A stretch of 11,360 nt of DNA from Flavipsychrobacter stenotrophus (GCA_947379685.1 CANCOG010000116.1:1-11360); one strand, 5' to 3'. Counted from the first letter of the stretch, positions 1 to 7,060 are shown. The notes: generated from the letters alone by a model not told the origin. Made by a program: numbers and translations.

Positions 1-2
1 AT

Positions 3-353
3 AAACACAGGAAATTGCAGCAACTTCAGTTGCAATCCACTCAATATTATCAGCAAAAAGATGACCGAGCTGCTCAGTACTTCAAGGATGGAGTTATTGC
101 AAAAATCAGGATGGAGCAGGTTTTATCTGAATTGAAAATGCAGGAAGAAGATAGAGCATTAAGCATAGAATCAATTAATATTTTTCAAGCCCGTGTATCA
201 GAAGGGCAGGAATCATCGTCCAATCTCAACTTAGAGGAAGCAGATCTTCAAAAGCTGGATGCCAACTACCAAAGTAACAGAAGGCAATATTGGTTATATT
301 TCCTTGACTACCTGAAAGCCAGTGGTAAGCTTGAAATACTATGGAAGCAATAA
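3..353 (+). CDS. TolC-family outer membrane efflux protein, C-terminal fragment (5' end off window)
   Basis: The reading frame is open from the first full codon of the window to a TAA at 351-353, so only about 116 C-terminal residues are present and the start lies outside. A TTG at 15 could be read as a start, but codons before it are open and in character, so it is not the true start. The visible part is mostly long amphipathic helix rich in Gln, Glu, Lys and Leu, followed by a segment with NYQSNRRQYWLYFLDYLKA and then GKLEILW. This closing pattern (an N-Y-x5-Y-x2-YL stretch and a G-x-L-x2-LW end) is characteristic of the last periplasmic helices of TolC/OEP proteins of Bacteroidetes export systems. 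By family knowledge it would form the trimeric outer membrane duct of a tripartite exporter. It is a different gene from the TolC-type protein at 1235-2656 and presumably ends another operon located upstream. The assignment from a fragment is moderately secure. Confidence 0.7.
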   Translation, partial: KHRKLQQLQLQSTQYYQQKDDRAAQYFKDGVIAKIRMEQVLSELKMQEEDRALSIESINIFQARVSEGQESSSNLNLEEADLQKLDANYQSNRRQYWLYFLDYLKASGKLEILWKQ

Positions 354-463
354 AAGCATAGTACTTGCACTTCACCGGTAGAATCTGATTAGTTAACTTG
401 AGCTTAGTCATGTTCTTTCCCTATATATTGGATGGTGAAACGACCTTCTCAAGTAATTTCGAA

Positions 464-481
464 ATGATTGTATTACTATTG
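464..481 (+). promoter_or_regulatory. Candidate TetR-family operator upstream of the regulator gene
   Basis: The sequence ATGATTGTATTACTATTG matches the site at 5659-5676 upstream of the ABC operon at 16 of 18 positions and in the same orientation on the + strand. The shared core is an imperfect dyad, TGATwGTA-w-TACTATTG, which fits the kind of short palindrome bound by TetR-family dimers. It lies about 50 bases upstream of the -7 element of the regulator gene, so classical promoter occlusion is less obvious here than at the ABC promoter. That it is the operator of the adjacent regulator is inference. Confidence 0.5.
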
Positions 482-530
482 TTGGTCTGCTAAAAACTAT
501 TATTCATGAAACTGATTCAATCTTAAATGT

Positions 531-538
531 TAACTTTG
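531..538 (+). promoter_or_regulatory. Bacteroidetes -7 promoter element for the TetR-type regulator
   Basis: TAACTTTG is an exact match to the Bacteroidetes -7 consensus TAnnTTTG. A start of transcription about 6-7 bases downstream would give a leader of roughly 17 bases before the ATG at 562. No convincing TTG or TTTG -33 element is visible at the usual distance, so the promoter may be weak or helped by a regulator. Confidence 0.45.
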
Positions 539-548
539 CTTCGGTAAA

Positions 549-556
549 TACTATTG
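549..556 (+). promoter_or_regulatory. Second TACTATTG half-site at the regulator's predicted transcription start
   Basis: The octamer TACTATTG recurs here, after 474-481 and 5669-5676. The match to the ABC promoter site extends to 11 bases, AATACTATTGC at 547-557 and 5667-5677. The opposite arm of the dyad is not preserved, so this is only a half-site. Its place between the -7 element and the ATG would suit autoregulation of the regulator gene, but it is short and AT-rich and could be chance. Confidence 0.3.
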
Positions 557-561
557 CTATT

Positions 562-1248
562 ATGGAAGTGCAGCTACAAATAAAAATGAATGCCAAGTTA
601 TATTTGCGCGACCCTGAAACATCGGAATTGGGCAAAGGAATTATAAGGCATGGTATTGAAATGATCTATGAGTTGGGCTTCGAAGAGTTTACATTCAAAA
701 AGCTTGCAGTAAAGGTGGGTACCACGGAAGCCAGCATCTACAGGTATTTTGAAAATAAACACCGGCTGCTCACATACATAACTACCTGGTTTTGGACATG
801 GTTGGAATACCAACTTGTGTTTCATACAAACAATATAAGCGACAATAAACAAAAAATTGATGCTGTCATAAAATTACTTACATATCAGGGGAAAGACGAA
901 TTTACGCTGGAGCATATCCACAAAAGTGTGTTGCAAAAAATTGTCATATCTGAAGGGGATAAATCTTACCTTACCAGGCACGTAACAGAAGATAATAAGG
1001 CCTTGTTGTTTAAGCCCTATAAAGATCTATGTCACAGAATAGCGGAAATATTTCTGGAGTATAAGCCCGGATATCCTTATCCTCATTCGTTAGCAAGTAC
1101 TTTAATTGAAACGGCCCACAGGCAAATATATTTCAGGGACCATCTGCCTCGCCTTACAGATTTTGGGAATGTTAAAGACACAAATATCGTAGTAACCTAT
1201 CTTAGCCACATGATATATAGTATGCTGGATGCTACTAAAATGAAGTAG
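562..1248 (+). CDS. TetR/AcrR-family transcriptional regulator
   Basis: This 228-residue protein has the size and layout of a TetR-family dimeric repressor. An N-terminal helical segment (about residues 22-40) leads into a helix-turn-helix at about 43-70 that contains FTFKKLAVKVG, then TTEASIYRYFENK, then HRLL, the classic TetR recognition-helix pattern (xxSxYxYFxxKxxLL). The remainder is helical and divergent, as expected for a ligand-binding and dimerisation domain; no ligand can be inferred. The ATG at 562 was chosen because it follows a TAnnTTTG element by a short leader; an in-frame ATG at 586 is a possible alternative. The stop lies inside the 3' end of the convergent TolC-type gene (14-base overlap). 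A near-identical dyad upstream of this gene and of the ABC operon suggests it controls both itself and the exporter. The family call is secure; the target set is inference. Confidence 0.9.
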   Translation: MEVQLQIKMNAKLYLRDPETSELGKGIIRHGIEMIYELGFEEFTFKKLAVKVGTTEASIYRYFENKHRLLTYITTWFWTWLEYQLVFHTNNISDNKQKIDAVIKLLTYQGKDEFTLEHIHKSVLQKIVISEGDKSYLTRHVTEDNKALLFKPYKDLCHRIAEIFLEYKPGYPYPHSLASTLIETAHRQIYFRDHLPRLTDFGNVKDTNIVVTYLSHMIYSMLDATKMK

Positions 1249-2656
1249 CCTGGTAAAGTGTGCCAGAAGACCAGAGAAGGCTGACATAGGCTTTTTGCCA
1301 CTTAGCTTTTAGCTCTATTAGCTTTTGGGCAGTTTCCAGAAGCTTACTTTGACGAGCGTTGAGCAAGAACAGTGAACTTTCTCCGGTTTCAAATTTTAGC
1401 CGTTCACCTTGGTAAAGCTTCATAAAATTTATGTTTGTGCTCGCCATAATGTTGAGTTGCTGCCTTACGGCCAATAGCTCATTGTAATAACTTCTCGTCT
1501 TGTTTTCAATTTGCAGCCTTGTGTTGTTTCGCTCCAGGTCCGTTTCTGATATTTTTAGTTTGGAGGCACTATATGCCCCCCTTGCGTCTCTTAGAAACAA
1601 GGGCATGGCAAGACTAAAACCCACTTTATGGTTATTTTCAAGGAGGGGTAAGTTTATTTCTTGCGGGTACTTATAGCCTTTACTTAGTATATTTCCACTT
1701 AAACTCAATTTCGGCATCAAAGACTGAGCTTTCAGCTTTTTTTCTATTTCGAGTATGTCCATTTTGTAGTTGATCGATATCAATTTGGGGTGTTCTTCAA
1801 CAGCCGAGAGCAATGCATTTAGGTCGGGTATGGCAGTAGCCGCTTTTTCAAATTCGGCAGTATCTGGCAATATCAAATCTGACCATTCAACCGGCGAGTT
1901 GTTTTCCAGCCACAGATAATTTGATAATTCTAATCCGGCGTTACGGACGGAGAGCTGCATAACACTTTCCTGAAAGTAGAATGTCTGCAGCTGAGTAATT
2001 GCTTCTATGGTGTCAATGGCGGGGCGCAGGCCCTGTTCAAACTCTAACTTCACAAAGCGTAATCTTTCCTCCCCAACAGCTACAGCACTCGAAATTATTT
2101 TGTAGCTACAATATTTTTCCACCCAGTTCCAATAAGCAGCGAGCCCATCATAAAACAAGTTATTCACAGCCAGTTTTCTTTCCTCAGCAGTCTGCTGCTG
2201 TAACGCCTGCGCTTGCCTGAGTGCCGCCCTGCGTTTATCATATAATAATTGATTGGCTGGCAACTTTACCCCTATGTAGCTTGTTTGTCCCAATGTAGAT
2301 TCCGGGGAAACTCTGCCCCCAACTATTTCTTCTACCCCCGCTTTTATATCAATTCCGTACCATGTAGGTATTGTCAGTTCGGGTTTGAAATAACTATAAT
2401 AGAGCTTGCCATCAAATGTTTTTCTATCGAGCGTTGTGCCAATTTCAGGGTCAAATGCCCCACGAGATTGCTGTACGTTAGCCGCTGCCCGCTCTACCTG
2501 AATGCCGGCCTGTCTGGCAATAGGGTGGTATAGCTTAACAATATTGATAAAATCGTCTTTAGTCAATACATAGTGGGTACTATCACCTGCAATTGAGCTA
2601 ACAGACAGCAAAATAGAAATCAAAACGAGCAAATATTTACTTCTTTCCTTTGTCAT
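1235..2656 (-). CDS. TolC-family outer membrane channel protein of a type I-like exporter
   Basis: The product is about 473 residues, normal for TolC/OEP proteins. It begins with a basic n-region (MTKERSK) and a hydrophobic stretch ending in SIAG, a plausible Sec signal peptide. The body shows the two-fold OEP pattern: a long helical region with GVKLPANQLLYDKRRAALRQ, and a later counterpart with GFSLAMPLFLRDARGAYSAS, the paired G-x-x-L-x-x-P-L motifs of the two beta-strand/helix repeats. In the family such proteins trimerise into an outer membrane barrel with a periplasmic tunnel. The start at 2656 overlaps the end of the HlyD-type gene by 20 bases and is preceded by an AAAAGAG stretch. In-frame ATGs at 2668 and 2698 are alternatives, but the latter adds a long non-signal extension and a 62-base overlap. 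It is the last gene of the ABC-HlyD-TolC operon, and its 3' end overlaps the convergent regulator gene. Substrate unknown. Confidence 0.88.
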   Translation of the reverse strand: MTKERSKYLLVLISILLSVSSIAGDSTHYVLTKDDFINIVKLYHPIARQAGIQVERAAANVQQSRGAFDPEIGTTLDRKTFDGKLYYSYFKPELTIPTWYGIDIKAGVEEIVGGRVSPESTLGQTSYIGVKLPANQLLYDKRRAALRQAQALQQQTAEERKLAVNNLFYDGLAAYWNWVEKYCSYKIISSAVAVGEERLRFVKLEFEQGLRPAIDTIEAITQLQTFYFQESVMQLSVRNAGLELSNYLWLENNSPVEWSDLILPDTAEFEKAATAIPDLNALLSAVEEHPKLISINYKMDILEIEKKLKAQSLMPKLSLSGNILSKGYKYPQEINLPLLENNHKVGFSLAMPLFLRDARGAYSASKLKISETDLERNNTRLQIENKTRSYYNELLAVRQQLNIMASTNINFMKLYQGERLKFETGESSLFLLNARQSKLLETAQKLIELKAKWQKAYVSLLWSSGTLYQATSF

Positions 2657-3944
2657 AACTCTTTTCATTTGTTTGATAGTATTCAGGAGGGAATCCATTT
2701 ATATTTCGCCATAACTCATACCAAACCGGCACATCTTTGAGGAGCGCTATTGCCGAAGCGCCTGTGCCAAGCATTAGTGTTTTTGGCCAGGGTCTGTACG
2801 ATGTATCTTCTCCAACAAGAATCCTGAATTTCCCATTGCTGCTAACTGAGCTTTCTATTACGGCAATTTCACCACTGAAGATGCCGTATGATGCCTTAGG
2901 CCATCCGCTGAATACGATAGCAGGATAGCCATCGAAAAGGAAGCGGACTTTCTGACCTTTTGACAATAAGGGAAGATCAACAGGCCGTACATAGATTTCA
3001 ACTGCGTGGTCAATTTGCAATGGTACGATCTCAGCAATTTTTTCCCCTTCTTTAAGTATTTCATTAAGGCCTGATTTATTGGCCTGTACTATTTGCCCGC
3101 CTTGCGGAGCAACGAGATAGTACATGCCATTTCTTATCTTGTAGTTTTCATATTGATTGCTCAGTTTTGCAACGTCGGCAGTGCTGTTGGATATTTCACT
3201 TTGTGCTGCGGCTTTTTCACCCTGGGCTTTTGACTTCTTTTCCAGAAACTCGGCCTGAGCCTGAATTAATTCAGTTTTTGTATTAAAGAATTTCATTTCG
3301 GTACTCGTTTTCTTAGCCAGGGCACTCTGATAATATTGGTTACGTTGTTCCAGCTGAACCAGAGAAGATAAGCCACTGTCCCTCATTATTTTCTGCCGGT
3401 GAAATTGTGCTTCAGCAATTTTTAAGTCATTAGCTGCTGAGATCGCCTCAAAACTGTCTGCAATCACTTTTAGCGATAATTGCTTCATTTTTAATATGAC
3501 CACCTGCTGCATTGCGGTTATCTGTGCATCGGTGGCGGCTACCTTATCGCCATAAAAACCCACGCTAGATTTTTTCGCATTGATCTGCTCTTTGGTCCTG
3601 CTCAATAACTCCGGATCGAGGTAATTATCTTTTATTTCGGCAAGTTGGGCTATAGTATCTCCTGCTTTAACAATATCCCCCTCCTTTACATACCATTTAA
3701 TAATACGACCAGGAATGATTGAGTTCAATTCCTGAGGGCGTTGCTCCTGCCTCAATGTAGTGATCGCTCCCTTTGCCCGTATGTTTTGGGTCCATGGTAA
3801 GAAGAGTACAGTAACAAGTGCAATTAGGGCACCTATCAACCAGTATCGCACATGATTTTTCACTCCGATCCTATAAACCAGATCAAATGACCTGAACTTA
3901 GTATTGGTGATTTCCCGCTCTATCGTTTGTTTTATCTCTTTCAT
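2637..3944 (-). CDS. HlyD-family membrane fusion (periplasmic adaptor) protein
   Basis: This 435-residue protein has the full adaptor architecture. A cytoplasmic N-terminus of about 33 residues precedes one transmembrane helix (about 34-50). A first lipoyl/biotinyl half follows at about 72-102, with SIIPGRIIKWYVKEGDIVKAGD, containing the PGRI-x4-V-x-EGD-x-V-x-xGD motif, and a long coiled-coil hairpin lies at about 110-268, rich in Lys, Glu, Gln and Ala. The second lipoyl half starts near 277 (VAPQGGQIVQ) and the beta-barrel domain runs from about 312 to 385 with VEIYVRPVDLPLLSKGQKVRF. In type I systems this protein links the inner membrane ABC transporter to the TolC-type duct. Its ATG overlaps the stop of the ABC gene as ATGA (3941-3944), which implies translational coupling, and its end overlaps the channel gene. 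No missing domain or frameshift is visible. Confidence 0.93.
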   Translation of the reverse strand: MKEIKQTIEREITNTKFRSFDLVYRIGVKNHVRYWLIGALIALVTVLFLPWTQNIRAKGAITTLRQEQRPQELNSIIPGRIIKWYVKEGDIVKAGDTIAQLAEIKDNYLDPELLSRTKEQINAKKSSVGFYGDKVAATDAQITAMQQVVILKMKQLSLKVIADSFEAISAANDLKIAEAQFHRQKIMRDSGLSSLVQLEQRNQYYQSALAKKTSTEMKFFNTKTELIQAQAEFLEKKSKAQGEKAAAQSEISNSTADVAKLSNQYENYKIRNGMYYLVAPQGGQIVQANKSGLNEILKEGEKIAEIVPLQIDHAVEIYVRPVDLPLLSKGQKVRFLFDGYPAIVFSGWPKASYGIFSGEIAVIESSVSSNGKFRILVGEDTSYRPWPKTLMLGTGASAIALLKDVPVWYELWRNINGFPPEYYQTNEKSYDKGKK

Positions 3945-5617
3945 AGGTTGTTTGTTTTTATCGATTTAACGGTACCTTTATCCATTTCTATAACCAAATT
4001 GCATTGCTCAGCGAAGGCTAAATCATTTGTGACAACAATAATTGTCTTGCCCGTCAATTGCTCCAGGATGTGCTCCTTTATTTGTTTGGCAAATTGTTCT
4101 TCTAGTCCCAACCATGGTTCTTCAAGCAGCAATAGCTGCGGGTTATGTATGAGCGCTCTTACCAGCAAAACCTTCTTTACTATTTTATCGGGGAGGTGGT
4201 TGCCTATAGGTTTAATTTCAAATTCATAGCCCTCTTTATGGCTATCAACAAATTGTTTTAAGCCGGTTATTTCAGCCAAATGATTCATCTGCTCATAGCT
4301 AATTGTATCATTGCCAATGCAGATATTTTCTTTTATGGTTCCCTGAAATATCTCCTGTATACTCAATAGCACTCCAATGCTAGCTCGTATGGACCGAATG
4401 TCATAAGTGGCAATCGGGACTTTATTGATCAGTATACTTCCTCCAAAATCCGGGTAAGCCCCGCTTAGCAATCTTATAAGAGTTGATTTGCCTGCGCTAT
4501 TTGCTCCCGTTATACAAACTTTACTCCCGGCAGGTATATTGAACGAGAGATTTTTCAGTATCAATTTTTCACTACTGTATCCAAAGTATACATCCTTCAC
4601 TTCAATTGCAAACCCTGCGTTGGCATTTATTAATTGCTGTTTGCCTACTTTTTCTTTTGGTTTTTCTAATAATTTGTTGATCTTCTCCACTGAGGTGAGC
4701 ACGTCGTATATATTGTCCAGGCTAACTATTAGTTTTTCTACGGATCCTATTATCATGAGAATGACTATCTCCGAGGCTATAAATTGCCCGACATTTATTT
4801 GCTGGTCGACAAGTAGAATAGCTCCAACAATCAGCATCGCAGAAATGATCAAGAGCTTAAAAACGATCAGCGTCCAATATTGAAAAAGCAGTATTTTGAA
4901 ATGCGATGTTCTAGACTCCAGGTATCCAGAAACATATTCATCTGTTTTATTGATGTGCAATGAACTATCTCGTGAGAATTTGAAAGTGGTGATGACTCTT
5001 GCTATTTCCTGTAAATAGCCAGCAACTTTATATTTATAGTTACTTTCTTCCAGACTCGTTTGAAGCCCTTTATTTCCTGTTGTTGCTAAAATTATATACA
5101 ATACCGCCAGAAGCAGTAATCCAAAAAATATGAAAACTGGGTGGTAGAATGAAAGCAGGACCAGGCCAAAGATTATTTGAATTGAAGCTGCTGGAATGTC
5201 AAGTAGAATTTTGGATATACCTTTTTGTAAGGAAACTGTGTCAAAAAAGCGATTTACCAGTTCTGGCAAGTAATAGTTATCAACATCTTGCAGGTTTAAC
5301 TTAGGAATAGTGTCCGCATATTTGAAAGCATACCTTACAAAAAGCTGTTGTTGTATTTTTTCAATCAGCTTCATTTGGTTTACCTGTAATAGACCTGCAA
5401 CCAACACCCCTATTATCACTAAAACTATGAGTAATACCATTGATGCAGAAATAGTACCCCCAAGTACAAAACTGATAATTGATTGTATTCCCAGCGGCAA
5501 AGATAGCTGTACTACCCCCGCTATTATTGCATAAAAATAGATGGATGAAATTTCATTCTTTTCAAACTTTAATACCTCAAGAAGTTTTACCAACGTGCTC
5601 ATTCTCTTCTCTGCCAT
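3941..5617 (-). CDS. ABC half-transporter (fused permease and ATPase) with degenerate nucleotide-binding motifs
   Basis: The 558-residue protein has an ABC exporter transmembrane domain (about residues 20-305, with hydrophobic segments near 27-52, 57-78, 142-158, 160-180, 247-270 and 279-297) followed by a nucleotide-binding domain (about 336-558). There is no N-terminal C39 peptidase domain. Walker A is normal (GANSAGKST, 371-379, K377) and an A-loop Tyr is present (Y347). Other motifs are altered. The Q-loop position aligns to S419. LPDKI (475-479) stands where LSGGQ is expected. Walker B reads LLLLEE, with E499 in place of Asp but catalytic E500 kept. The D-loop is LGLE (503-506). The H-loop reads TND, with N531 in place of His. 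The gene starts at an ATG 11-16 bases after the predicted transcription start; an ATG at 5602 with an upstream AGAGAAGAG is an alternative. It is first in the operon with the HlyD- and TolC-type genes. The fold is secure; the energetics and the substrate are not. Confidence 0.9.
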   Translation of the reverse strand: MAEKRMSTLVKLLEVLKFEKNEISSIYFYAIIAGVVQLSLPLGIQSIISFVLGGTISASMVLLIVLVIIGVLVAGLLQVNQMKLIEKIQQQLFVRYAFKYADTIPKLNLQDVDNYYLPELVNRFFDTVSLQKGISKILLDIPAASIQIIFGLVLLSFYHPVFIFFGLLLLAVLYIILATTGNKGLQTSLEESNYKYKVAGYLQEIARVITTFKFSRDSSLHINKTDEYVSGYLESRTSHFKILLFQYWTLIVFKLLIISAMLIVGAILLVDQQINVGQFIASEIVILMIIGSVEKLIVSLDNIYDVLTSVEKINKLLEKPKEKVGKQQLINANAGFAIEVKDVYFGYSSEKLILKNLSFNIPAGSKVCITGANSAGKSTLIRLLSGAYPDFGGSILINKVPIATYDIRSIRASIGVLLSIQEIFQGTIKENICIGNDTISYEQMNHLAEITGLKQFVDSHKEGYEFEIKPIGNHLPDKIVKKVLLVRALIHNPQLLLLEEPWLGLEEQFAKQIKEHILEQLTGKTIIVVTNDLAFAEQCNLVIEMDKGTVKSIKTNNL

Positions 5618-5633
5618 ATCGTTATAATTTCAG

Positions 5634-5641
5634 CAAAGATA
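5634..5641 (-). promoter_or_regulatory. Bacteroidetes -7 promoter element for the ABC-HlyD-TolC operon
   Basis: On the minus strand this reads TATCTTTG, an exact TAnnTTTG match. It predicts transcription starting near 5628 and a leader of about 11 bases before the ATG at 5617. No TTG/TTTG -33 box is seen at the usual distance; the region where it should lie is occupied by the candidate operator at 5659-5676. Confidence 0.5.
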
Positions 5642-5645
5642 CATA

Positions 5646-5686
5646 AACACTCTTTTGTATGATAGTAATACTATTGCAAAAGTGTT
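5646..5686. repeat. Nested imperfect inverted repeat enclosing the exporter operator
   Basis: The inner palindrome is flanked by a second pair of arms: AACACTCTTTTG at 5646-5657 and CAAAAGTGTT at 5677-5686. The right arm's reverse complement, AACACTTTTG, equals the left arm except for a two-base insertion. The outer arms are absent around the 464-481 site. They may mark a second protein-binding site or widen the same operator. Confidence 0.5.
5659..5676 (-). promoter_or_regulatory. Candidate TetR-family operator over the -33 region of the exporter promoter
   Basis: On the + strand the sequence is ATGATAGTAATACTATTG. Its core ATAGTA-A-TACTAT (5662-5674) is a perfect 13-base palindrome with a single central base. 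It matches 16 of 18 bases of the site at 464-481 ahead of the TetR-type gene. The site lies where the -33 element of the operon promoter would be, an ideal place for repression. Binding by the nearby TetR-type regulator is inference from the shared sequence. Confidence 0.55.
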
Positions 5687-5741
5687 AAAATCAACATAAA
5701 AAGATAGCGATGTTTTTTTTGAGCTTTATGGGTCAATTAAA

Positions 5742-5775
5742 TTTTGGACGAGCGGGTAGCGGGTGCTTATTTTTG
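5742..5775 (+). promoter_or_regulatory. Predicted promoter of the secreted-protein gene, abutting the start codon
   Basis: A -33-like TTTTG (5742-5746) is followed after 21 bases by TATTTTTG (5768-5775), an exact TAnnTTTG -7 element. This is the best two-part promoter match in the window. Transcription would start about at the ATG (5780-5782), giving a leaderless or almost leaderless mRNA. Confidence 0.5.
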
Positions 5776-5779
5776 CAGT

Positions 5780-6865
5780 ATGCGGAGCTTAATTGTTCTT
5801 ATCACGCTATACTTTTGTTGCCTTCATAGAATCTTGGGACAGGATTGCATTGTACACAATGGGAGAAAGTTTTACCGCACAAGTATATCGTCTGGCAACT
5901 CATCGGGCAATGATCCGATAGATTATAAATGGACTGAAAAGAGCTTTCAAATCGAGAATCATGATGCAGCAGATTTTGGTGTGATAGGTACCGAAATACC
6001 GGGTAAGTTTGATGCTACAAAGGCACTTTTTAAGTTGTTCCCGGGCAGGCAACTTTACCTTACAGACGATGATGATGCGAAGTGGTTTTACAGTGTTGCT
6101 GTTTGGCGTGCACCACTGATGCCCAAGCATTGGGCGAAGGATGGGGGAGTGGAACATTGGTTTCCTGGAAAAACAGGGAACTTTACTAAGGTGCATGAGG
6201 TGTTACACTTTAAAAACGACAGCGGGAAGCAGTTCGTATATGTTGTATTTGAACATAATGAAACTACTGCACTTGATGCGCTGTATTGCGGAGTAGCATG
6301 TGGTGCTGATGCGGGTATTGCCTTATTCGCTCAGCAAGGAGAAAAGTGGGTGCTGACGCATTTTTCGCTCTATGCCGGGACTTATGGCCGCTACAAAAAA
6401 TTAACTGCCCGTCCCAAAGTCATAAAGCTAGGTGAGGATAATTACGGGCTGGAACTTTTTTCTCCTGTAAGTGGCCCGGGAGGCCCCAGTTTTGGAGAGA
6501 CTTTTCTGTATGCCCCCGTTGGTCACACCATAAAGCTTGTTTACAGCGACCGATCTTCAGCAGTATGGGATTTTAACGGCAGATGTTCCCGATGGTTTAC
6601 CTCTCTTGTGCCTCAACACGGCACCAACCAATTTAATGACCTTAAAGTAGTCGTTTCAGGCGATTATTGCCTGCCGTCGATGGCCGGAGGGATTTTTGAC
6701 GATGACAGTATTGGCACCGCACCTGATGAAGTATTTTTTAAAACCAGTGTAGCGGATAGTTTCGGGTATAAGATCACGAGGTTATACCGCCATGATGGCA
6801 ATGAATATAAATGGCAGCGTACTTTTTATAGAACTTATGCCGTAAAACCCAAAAAGAAAAATTGA
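5780..6865 (+). CDS. Secreted protein of unknown function (Sec signal peptide)
   Basis: I do not recognise this 361-residue protein. Its first 20 or so residues (MRSLIVLITLYFCCLHRILG) look like a Sec signal peptide, cleaved before QDC. The Cys is not in a proper lipobox, so a lipoprotein is unlikely. The mature part is rich in Gly, Asp, Phe, Tyr and Trp, with no transmembrane helix, which suggests a soluble or surface beta-rich domain. Features include an acidic run TDDDDAKW, a YCGVACGADAG segment with two Cys, a SGPGGPSFGE loop and a basic end (KPKKKN). There is no T9SS sorting domain, so periplasm or general secretion is likely. A TTG at 5744 extends the frame but lies in the -33 box and precedes the signal peptide, so the ATG at 5780 was chosen. 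It is divergent from the ABC operon and shares its 162-base promoter region, so co-regulation is possible but unproven. Confidence 0.8.
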   Translation: MRSLIVLITLYFCCLHRILGQDCIVHNGRKFYRTSISSGNSSGNDPIDYKWTEKSFQIENHDAADFGVIGTEIPGKFDATKALFKLFPGRQLYLTDDDDAKWFYSVAVWRAPLMPKHWAKDGGVEHWFPGKTGNFTKVHEVLHFKNDSGKQFVYVVFEHNETTALDALYCGVACGADAGIALFAQQGEKWVLTHFSLYAGTYGRYKKLTARPKVIKLGEDNYGLELFSPVSGPGGPSFGETFLYAPVGHTIKLVYSDRSSAVWDFNGRCSRWFTSLVPQHGTNQFNDLKVVVSGDYCLPSMAGGIFDDDSIGTAPDEVFFKTSVADSFGYKITRLYRHDGNEYKWQRTFYRTYAVKPKKKN

Positions 6866-6888
6866 GTTTGCAGGCAGGTTAATTCGAT

Positions 6889-6953
6889 GCTCTGCGATTC
6901 TGGAAGCAGATGTTAGAGCGGGTGAGAACTACCCCGGCAGAATGTATTTTTTT
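6889..6953 (+). terminator. Possible intrinsic terminator downstream of the secreted-protein gene
   Basis: Starting 23 bases after the stop, GCTCT (6889-6893) can pair with AGAGC (6915-6919), and GGGT (6920-6923) with ACCC (6931-6934); a run of seven T follows at 6947-6953. CTGC (6892-6895) and GCAG (6937-6940) offer an alternative longer stem. The stems are short and the T-run is not directly adjacent, so this is a weak call. Confidence 0.28.
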
Positions 6954-7060
6954 GAACCCATGGCGGACTTGAGTTTTTGTGAGTCTTTGTAGAACGAGCA
7001 GCCAGATGCAAATCTATTTCGCCATTTTTCCTGAACGTTGTCGCCGTTTATACCTCGCAA

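Noticed and set aside
371..439. TTCACC / GGTGAA pair downstream of the first TolC-like gene as a terminator
   Set aside because: The arms are 6 bp and separated by more than 50 bases with no T-run, so they cannot form a credible terminator hairpin.
2249..2533. Plus-strand open frame of 94 codons inside the TolC-type gene
   Set aside because: The opposite strand encodes a well-supported TolC-type protein across the same bases; the product has no recognisable features.
5744..5779. TTG start at 5744 adding 12 residues to the secreted protein
   Set aside because: It lies within the -33 box of the predicted promoter and would place a polar stretch in front of a good signal peptide.
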